From positions 1-64,000 of the forward strand of contig CAZEJG010000010.1 in the NCBI GenBank assembly GCA_964511625.1: a stretch of DNA of 64,000 nt, given 5' to 3'. Position numbers and translations under genes: made by a program. The first letter of the stretch is position 1. Each line of letters begins with the position of its first letter. Positions 59,231-64,000 of this stretch are shown piece by piece. This DNA is from Pseudohoeflea sp964511625 (GTDB lineage: Bacteria; Pseudomonadota; Alphaproteobacteria; Rhizobiales; Rhizobiaceae). The notes under the pieces are model-generated. The model worked only from the letters and a program-made list of their open reading frames with translations. It was not told where the DNA came from and searched no databases.

Positions 59231-60070
59231 TCAGACGAGGTCCTGCCCTGCATCCGAGCCACGGCGGGCGCGGCGCTTGTTGGCGATATACACGGTCAAC
59301 AAGAAGACACCGATGATGACCAGCGAAAAGGCGGTGGTCATCGTGCCGAGCGCGAAAATCACCGGCGTCGTGACGTTGGTCGTCATCCCGTAGATTTCGA
59401 GCGGCAACGTGTTGTAGCTGCCGGCCGTCAGGAGCGTCCGGGCGAATTCGTCATAGGAGAGCGTGAACCCGAACAGCGCCGCCCCGATCAGCATCGGTGC
59501 GATGATCGGCAGCACCACATTCCAGATCGTCTGCCAGGCATTCGCCCCCTGGTCGCGCGCAGCCTCCTCGAAGGATTTGTCGAACCGGTTGAACACAGCG
59601 AACATGATCAGCAACCCGAACGGCAGCGTCCATGTCAGCTGCGAGCCGAAGCCCGAGGTGGACCAGTGCACCTTCAGCCCGGCCTGCGAGAAGATCAGCC
59701 CGACGCCGAGCGAGATCAGGATCGACGGGATAACCAGCGAGGTGATGATCAGGTAGAAGACCGCGCCGGAACCCGGAAAGCGCTTGCGGAAGGCGAGCCC
59801 GCCCATCACGGAGATGACGACCGTCGTCACCATGACCATGGCACCAAGCACGAAGGAACGGGCGAAACTGCCCCAGATGTCGCCCACCGCCTGTTCCTGG
59901 AAGAGTTCGCGGAACCAGTGCAGCGAGACACCGCGCATCGGGAAGGTCAGGCCGCCCTCCGGCCCCTGGAAAGACAGAATCCCGATCGTGAATGTCGGCC
60001 CGTAGAGGAAGACGAGGAAGAGCGCGAAGAAGGCCGCGAGGAAATAGAAGGAACGGGGACGCTTTTCCAT
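59231..60070 (-). CDS. ABC transporter permease (PotC type), second system
   Basis: A 279-residue permease of the spermidine/putrescine class with about six helices; the EAA loop reads FEEAARDQGANAWQTIWNVV and LSYDEFARTLLTAGSYNTLP follows. One base separates it from the PotB-like gene and two from the racemase gene. It belongs to the second PotABCD-type importer in this region, whose binding protein is Tat-exported. Confidence 0.92.
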   Translation of the reverse strand: MEKRPRSFYFLAAFFALFLVFLYGPTFTIGILSFQGPEGGLTFPMRGVSLHWFRELFQEQAVGDIWGSFARSFVLGAMVMVTTVVISVMGGLAFRKRFPGSGAVFYLIITSLVIPSILISLGVGLIFSQAGLKVHWSTSGFGSQLTWTLPFGLLIMFAVFNRFDKSFEEAARDQGANAWQTIWNVVLPIIAPMLIGAALFGFTLSYDEFARTLLTAGSYNTLPLEIYGMTTNVTTPVIFALGTMTTAFSLVIIGVFLLTVYIANKRRARRGSDAGQDLV

Positions 60071-60071
60071 C

Positions 60072-60983
60072 TCAAAGCTCCTTCCGGATGTCGACGAAGC
60101 GCAAGAGCACCGCGATCACCAGAAGCACGGTGACCAGCAGCACCACGGCGGTCGCACAGGCCGAGGGATATTGCAGGAGCGCGATGTCGTTGGAGATCAG
60201 CCGGCCGACATTGGCCTTCTGCGATCCCGACATGAAGCGAACCGTGATGAAATCGCCCATCACCAGCGTGACGACGAAGATCGAGCCGATCATGATTCCG
60301 GGCTTGGTCAGCGGGATGATGACGTTGGTCAGCGTCTGGAAGCCGGTGGCGCCGTTGTCGTAGGCCGCCTCGATCAATGACTGGTCGATGCGCATCATCG
60401 TGTTGAAGATCGGCACCACCATGAACAGCGTATAGAGATGGACGAAGGCGAGGATCACCGAGAAATCCGAGTAAAGCAGCCACTCGACCGGCTGGTCGAC
60501 TATGCCCATGCTGATAAGCGCCGAATTGGCGAGCCCGTTGCGCCCGAGAAACGGGATCCAGGAAATCATCCGGATGATGTTCGAGGTCCAGAAAGGGATC
60601 GTGCAGAGCAGGAACAAGACGATCTGCCAGGTCTGGGTGCGGATATGAAAGGCGAGGAAATAGGCGATGGTAAAGCCGATCGCCAGCGTGCAGGCCCAGC
60701 TGATGACGGCATATTTGATCGTTGCCAGAAACACCTGATAGGTCACCGGCGAGGTGAGCAGAAATTCGTAATTGTCGAACTGGAACGCCGGGTAGATCGA
60801 GAACTCCGTCGCGCCCCAGAAGCTGACAATGACGATCATGATGATCGGCAGGATGAGAAAGAAGGTGAGCACGATCATCAGCGGCGCCGACAGGAGCCAG
60901 CCGCTCAGCGCGTCCGACAAGCCGTTCCCTGCCCGCCCAAGTCCGAGCGCGCCGAAAGTCACATTGGGTCTCTGATTGGCCAT
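60072..60983 (-). CDS. ABC transporter permease (PotB type), second system
   Basis: A 303-residue permease; LCTIPFWTSNIIRMISWIPF is the PotB hallmark in a slightly altered form, and the EAA loop is IEAAYDNGATGFQTLTNVII. It follows the binding-protein gene after an 80-base gap holding a near-perfect 12-bp hairpin. Start at MANQRPNVTFGALG (60983). Confidence 0.92.
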   Translation of the reverse strand: MANQRPNVTFGALGLGRAGNGLSDALSGWLLSAPLMIVLTFFLILPIIMIVIVSFWGATEFSIYPAFQFDNYEFLLTSPVTYQVFLATIKYAVISWACTLAIGFTIAYFLAFHIRTQTWQIVLFLLCTIPFWTSNIIRMISWIPFLGRNGLANSALISMGIVDQPVEWLLYSDFSVILAFVHLYTLFMVVPIFNTMMRIDQSLIEAAYDNGATGFQTLTNVIIPLTKPGIMIGSIFVVTLVMGDFITVRFMSGSQKANVGRLISNDIALLQYPSACATAVVLLVTVLLVIAVLLRFVDIRKEL

Positions 60984-61016
60984 CGCGCCGTCCGCCGCAT
61001 GAGGTGAAGTCGAAAG

Positions 61017-61050
61017 GGGCGTCCCCGGAAGGATGAAACCGGGAACGCCC
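61017..61050. other. Hairpin between second binding-protein gene and permease genes
   Basis: GGGCGTCCCCGG (61017-61028) and CCGGGAACGCCC (61039-61050) pair over 12 bases with one mismatch around a 10-base loop. In the minus-strand mRNA it lies 14 bases after the binding-protein stop. Third example in the window of a strong hairpin directly behind a binding-protein gene. Confidence 0.65.
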
Positions 61051-61063
61051 GAAGGTCAGCAGA

Positions 61064-62356
61064 TCAGGACGCGATGAACTCGTTCCACTTGCGGACCATG
61101 TACTGGTTCTCGTCCATCACCGAGTTCCAGCAGGCAACGGCGCCCATGCGCTCCTCGAAGGAGCCGCCGTCGCGCTTCTCGCCCGCCTCGGCCAGCTTGT
61201 CGCCGGTCGGGCTGGTGATGACGTCGGTGGCTTCCTTGCCTTCGAACCAGTAGCCCCACTCGTTCTCGGACATGAACTCCTTCGAGGTTTCCGGGACGGC
61301 GGAGTAATAACCCTGCCGCATCAGATAGCCGCCGACCCAGCCGGACAGGTACCAGTTGATGTATTCATAGGCCGCATCGAGCTCGAGACCGGAGAGCGAG
61401 TTGGACAGGCCGATGCCGCCGCCCCACGAGCGGTAGCCTTCCTTGAGCGGCTGGTAGACGCAGGGGATGCCGCGCGTCTTGACCGCCGTGATCGCCGGCG
61501 ACCACATCGACTGGATCACCACTTCGCCGGACGCCATCAGGTTCACGCTCTCGTCGAAGGTCTTCCAGAAGGCGCGGAACTGGCCGTTCTTCTTGGCTTC
61601 GGTGAAGATCGCGATGGTCTTGTCGATCTCCTCCTTCGTCATGTTGCCCTTGTTGCCGTACTGGAGCTCGCCCATGGCCTCGCAGACCATGGCCATGTCC
61701 ATGATGCCGATAGACGAGATGTCGAGGATCGAGGCCTTGCCCTTGAACTCCGGATTCAGCAGTTCGGACCAGCTTTCGATCGGCCGGCCGATGAGGTCGG
61801 GCCGGATGCCCAGCGTGTCGGCGTTGTAGATGGTCGGAATGAGCGTCATCCAGTTGGTCTGCTCGTCGGCAAACGTCTTGGCGCCGGGTTCGGGAATAAA
61901 GCCGACGGTATGCGGCGCGGTGCCCTGGGCAATCTCGCTGTCCGGCGTCAGCTTGCCGTCCTTGAAGATCCCGACGATCTTGTCGTAGTTCTTGATCTTG
62001 GAGACATCCATCGCCTGCAGATTGCCGGTCGGCCAGACCTTCTTGCAGATCCAGTACTCGATGTCGGCGATGTCGAAACTGTCGGGCTGGGTGGCGGCGC
62101 GCTGGGTGACGCTGTCGGAATCGAGCGCCGTCATCTCGAGCGTGAAGCCGAGATCTTCCTTCACCTTCTGCGCCACGTCGTTGAGGTTGGACACGCCGGT
62201 ACCGAACTGGCGCAGCGTCACGTCCTTGATGTTCTGTGCCCAGATCGTCGGGAACCCGGTAATGGCGCCCGAACCGATGGCAGCACCGGCCGTCGCCGCC
62301 GCACCCTTGAGAACCGAACGCCGGCTGATGCCGTCCTTTGTCTGCTTGCTGGTCAT
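61064..62356 (-). CDS. Tat-exported ABC binding protein (PotD-like), second system
   Basis: A 430-residue precursor. The N-terminus MTSKQTKDGISRRSVLKGAA has a twin-arginine motif (SRRSVLKG) followed by a hydrophobic Ala/Gly run, indicating Tat export of a folded protein. The mature part belongs to the extracellular solute-binding family used with PotABC-like permeases (ADIEYWICKKVWPTGNLQAM, SILDISSIGIMDMAM). It is longer than PotD by about 70 residues. Ligand unknown; the racemase gene at the end of the operon suggests an amino-acid- or hydantoin-like compound. Confidence 0.9.
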   Translation of the reverse strand: MTSKQTKDGISRRSVLKGAAATAGAAIGSGAITGFPTIWAQNIKDVTLRQFGTGVSNLNDVAQKVKEDLGFTLEMTALDSDSVTQRAATQPDSFDIADIEYWICKKVWPTGNLQAMDVSKIKNYDKIVGIFKDGKLTPDSEIAQGTAPHTVGFIPEPGAKTFADEQTNWMTLIPTIYNADTLGIRPDLIGRPIESWSELLNPEFKGKASILDISSIGIMDMAMVCEAMGELQYGNKGNMTKEEIDKTIAIFTEAKKNGQFRAFWKTFDESVNLMASGEVVIQSMWSPAITAVKTRGIPCVYQPLKEGYRSWGGGIGLSNSLSGLELDAAYEYINWYLSGWVGGYLMRQGYYSAVPETSKEFMSENEWGYWFEGKEATDVITSPTGDKLAEAGEKRDGGSFEERMGAVACWNSVMDENQYMVRKWNEFIAS

Positions 62357-62420
62357 GCTGGAAGCTCCTTTTCCCTCTGGAAGCTGGCCGGCGACGGGAG
62401 CGCCGCAAGCCGTGTTTGGC

Positions 62421-63407
62421 TTATGCCGCGAGTTGGTGGGCGTCCTCCGCCTTCCAGCTGAGGAAGACGGACTGGCCGATTTCGACGGGGTTGCGGAAAT
62501 AGGCGGTGTCGCCGACGCTGACCGTCAGTTCCCCCGCCTCGATCGTCTGCACACTGACGTTGACGATGGTCCCGAGATATTCGACGGCGAGAACCTTCGC
62601 CGGGATTGCGCCCGGACGCGCCTCGGCCGTGATCTCCATCCGGTCGGTCCGGACCGCGAGCTTGCCTCTGTCGGCACCGAGAATGTTGTGCCCCCCGATG
62701 AAACGCGCGACGAATTCGGTCTTCGGCGCATCGAAAACCTGCTGCGGCGGGCCGTCCTGCTCGATCTTGCCGCGGTTCATGACGATGATGTGGTCGGCGA
62801 GCGCGAGCGCCTCGTCCTGGCTATGGGTGACATGGATGAAGGAAATCCCGAGTTCCCGCTGCAGCCGCTTGAGTTCGGTCCGCATGCGGATGCGCAGGAA
62901 CGGGTCGAGTGCCGAAAGCGGCTCGTCGAGAAGCAGGATCGACGGCTTGGTGATCAGCGCGCGGGCGAGCGCAACACGCTGCTGCTGTCCGCCGGACAAC
63001 TGGTCTGGAAGACGGTCGCCATAGGGCGCCATATCGACGAGGTCGAGGAGTTCACGCGCCTGCTTTTGCCGCGCGGCTTTTTCCACGCCCTTCATCTTCA
63101 GCGAGAAGGCGACGTTGTCGACGACGCTCAGATGCGGAAACAGCGCGTAGCTCTGGAACATCATCGCGGTGCCGCGCCGCGCCGGCGGCAGGTCCGTGAT
63201 ATTGGCCCCGCCATGGACGATATCGCCCGAGCTGACGGATTCATGCCCGGCGATCATCCGCAGCGTCGAGGACTTGCCGCATCCCGACGGGCCGAGCAGG
63301 CAGGTATAGGTGCCATCGGGAATGGACTGGTTGATGGCGTCCACCGCGATGGTGCCGCCGTAGCTCTTCGTCAGCTTGATGAGTTCCAGTGCCGCAGCTT
63401 TCGTCAT
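62421..63407 (-). CDS. ABC transporter ATP-binding protein (PotA-like), second system
   Basis: A 328-residue ATPase: Walker A GPSGCGKSSTLRMIAG, FQSYALFPHLSVVDN, signature LSGGQQQRVALARAL, Walker B ILLLDEPLSALD, H-loop VTHSQDEAL, then a TOBE domain. It is the first gene of the second importer operon (ATPase, binding protein, two permeases, racemase). A 254-base AT-rich region separates it from the divergent GntR gene. Confidence 0.94.
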   Translation of the reverse strand: MTKAAALELIKLTKSYGGTIAVDAINQSIPDGTYTCLLGPSGCGKSSTLRMIAGHESVSSGDIVHGGANITDLPPARRGTAMMFQSYALFPHLSVVDNVAFSLKMKGVEKAARQKQARELLDLVDMAPYGDRLPDQLSGGQQQRVALARALITKPSILLLDEPLSALDPFLRIRMRTELKRLQRELGISFIHVTHSQDEALALADHIIVMNRGKIEQDGPPQQVFDAPKTEFVARFIGGHNILGADRGKLAVRTDRMEITAEARPGAIPAKVLAVEYLGTIVNVSVQTIEAGELTVSVGDTAYFRNPVEIGQSVFLSWKAEDAHQLAA

Positions 63408-63570
63408 CGACGCCCTCTCCTTGAGTTCCGCCGATAACTCTGCAATCGTCGTGCCAAATCCGAAATGCAGGCCTAAGTTGTTGGTTTCAAAAGACAGGCC
63501 CGAAGCGGTGAAATTTGATCTCGCTTATTGAGCCCAATTTTTAAGCAGATAGAATACAGAATGAACATAG

Positions 63571-63612
63571 ATTGTATACGATCTTGACATTGTTTGAATC
63601 CCGACAAATTGT
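63571..63612. promoter_or_regulatory. Candidate GntR/FCD operator and promoter
   Basis: ATTGTATACGAT (63571-63582) is a near-palindrome around GTATAC, resembling the TTGTATACAA sites bound by many FCD-type GntR regulators. TTGACA (63584-63589) follows at once and could be a -35 box for the rightward GntR gene, with AATTGT at 63607-63612 as -10 after 17 bases. It lies in the AT-rich 254-base gap between two divergent genes. Confidence 0.45.
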
Positions 63613-63661
63613 TATCTGAAACGAGGCGGTCCACCCGCCAAATCCCATGCCCGAGGCGGCC

Positions 63662-64000
63662 ATGACCATCGCACCAGCGGATCTCCGAAGTAGTTTCTCC
63701 CTTCCCCCGGGCAAGGCGCTCGAGATCTGCCATCAGCTTGAATCCGCCATCCTCCAGCACCGCTTGCGGCCCGGCATGAAGCTGGCAGAGGACGAAGTCG
63801 GCGACACGTTCGGGGTCAGCCGCACCGTTGCACGCACGGCGTTGCAGGCGCTTGCCCATGGCGGGCTGGTGACGATCGAGCGCAATCGCGGCGCCTTCGT
63901 TTCGCGCCCGACCATCCGCGAGGCGCATGAAGTCTTCGAAGCGCGTGCGCTGATCGAGCCGCGGATCGCACGGATGGCAGCCCGGAACATGACCAAGGAC
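63662..64000 (+). CDS. GntR-family (FCD) regulator, cut by window end
   Basis: At least 113 residues; no stop before the window ends. The ATG at 63662 follows GAGG by five bases; an ATG at 63647 is in frame too. The winged helix covers about residues 20-80 (KALEICHQLESAILQHRLRP, FGVSRTVARTALQALAHG, GAFVSRP), and the start of an FCD domain is seen (HEVFEARALIEPRIARMAAR). It is divergent from the second PotABCD-type operon and presumably controls it. Confidence 0.9.
   Translation, partial: MTIAPADLRSSFSLPPGKALEICHQLESAILQHRLRPGMKLAEDEVGDTFGVSRTVARTALQALAHGGLVTIERNRGAFVSRPTIREAHEVFEARALIEPRIARMAARNMTKD

Noticed and set aside
1..64000. CRISPR arrays, rRNA, tRNA, insertion sequences
   Set aside because: No regularly spaced direct repeats, no rRNA-like segments, no cloverleaf with CCA-like end and no transposase or integrase reading frame was seen; a covariance-model search would be needed to exclude small RNAs.

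Overview
This is a GC-rich window from an alphaproteobacterium, most likely of the order Hyphomicrobiales (Rhizobiales). The call rests on gene content: a CIO-type cydAB pair, a DUF465/YdcH-type gene, many binding-protein-dependent ABC and TRAP uptake systems each next to its own GntR, LysR, TetR or LuxR regulator, and tightly overlapping catabolic operons. Genus cannot be decided from sequence reading alone. No rRNA, tRNA, CRISPR array or transposase gene was recognised.

Layout. (1) 1-1065: a hairpin-rich left end with three tiny co-directional genes of unknown function that looks like the edge of a mobile or plasmid-derived segment. (2) 1066-5220: cytochrome bd oxidase (cydAB, minus strand), a small unknown gene, a YdcH/DUF465 gene broken by one missing base, and a cysteine-free OxyR-like LysR regulator. 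(3) 5396-13358: a NavAb-type sodium channel, a Stf0-type sulfotransferase, scrambled homologues of the E. coli ybhN/ybhO(clsB)/ybhP set, an AI-2E-family permease, a CDF metal transporter and a small unknown protein. (4) 13670-25441: a sugar or sugar-acid island with aldehyde dehydrogenase, LysR, a ribose-type ABC importer (ATPase, two permeases, binding protein), two strictosidine-synthase/SMP-30-like propellers (one fused to a permease, the other apparently lacking metal ligands), a 3-hydroxyisobutyrate-dehydrogenase-like enzyme and an isopropylmalate/tartrate-dehydrogenase-like enzyme. (5) 25742-33618: a lipoprotein zinc aminopeptidase, a TetR regulator with a Bcr/CflA efflux pump, and a 1088-residue autotransporter divergent from a LuxR-type regulator.

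(6) 33666-43502: a hexuronate regulon. One minus-strand operon (GntR, AGE-family isomerase, TRAP transporter, uxaC) faces a plus-strand operon (uxuA, uxuB, kdgK). Uptake, isomerisation, reduction, dehydration and phosphorylation to KDPG are all encoded; the KDPG aldolase is not in the window. A tandem 8-bp repeat lies between the -35 and -10 of the leftward promoter.

(7) 43526-64000: the most unusual part. A 12-gene minus-strand operon (56117 to 44434) joins a PotABCD-type ABC importer to a GT1-like glycosyltransferase, two small cupins, an AmgK-like kinase, two aldehyde dehydrogenases, a PuuB-like FAD oxidase and a third cupin. Divergent from it are a GntR-like regulator with two winged-helix domains and a second glycosyltransferase of the same kind. 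A second PotABCD-type importer with a Tat-exported binding protein, an Asp/Glu/hydantoin racemase and another GntR regulator (cut by the window end) follows. The genes suggest import and oxidation of an amine or amino-sugar-like compound, with glycosyl transfer and phosphorylation as extra steps; I know of no described pathway with this composition. In three transport operons a long perfect or near-perfect hairpin lies just behind the binding-protein gene.
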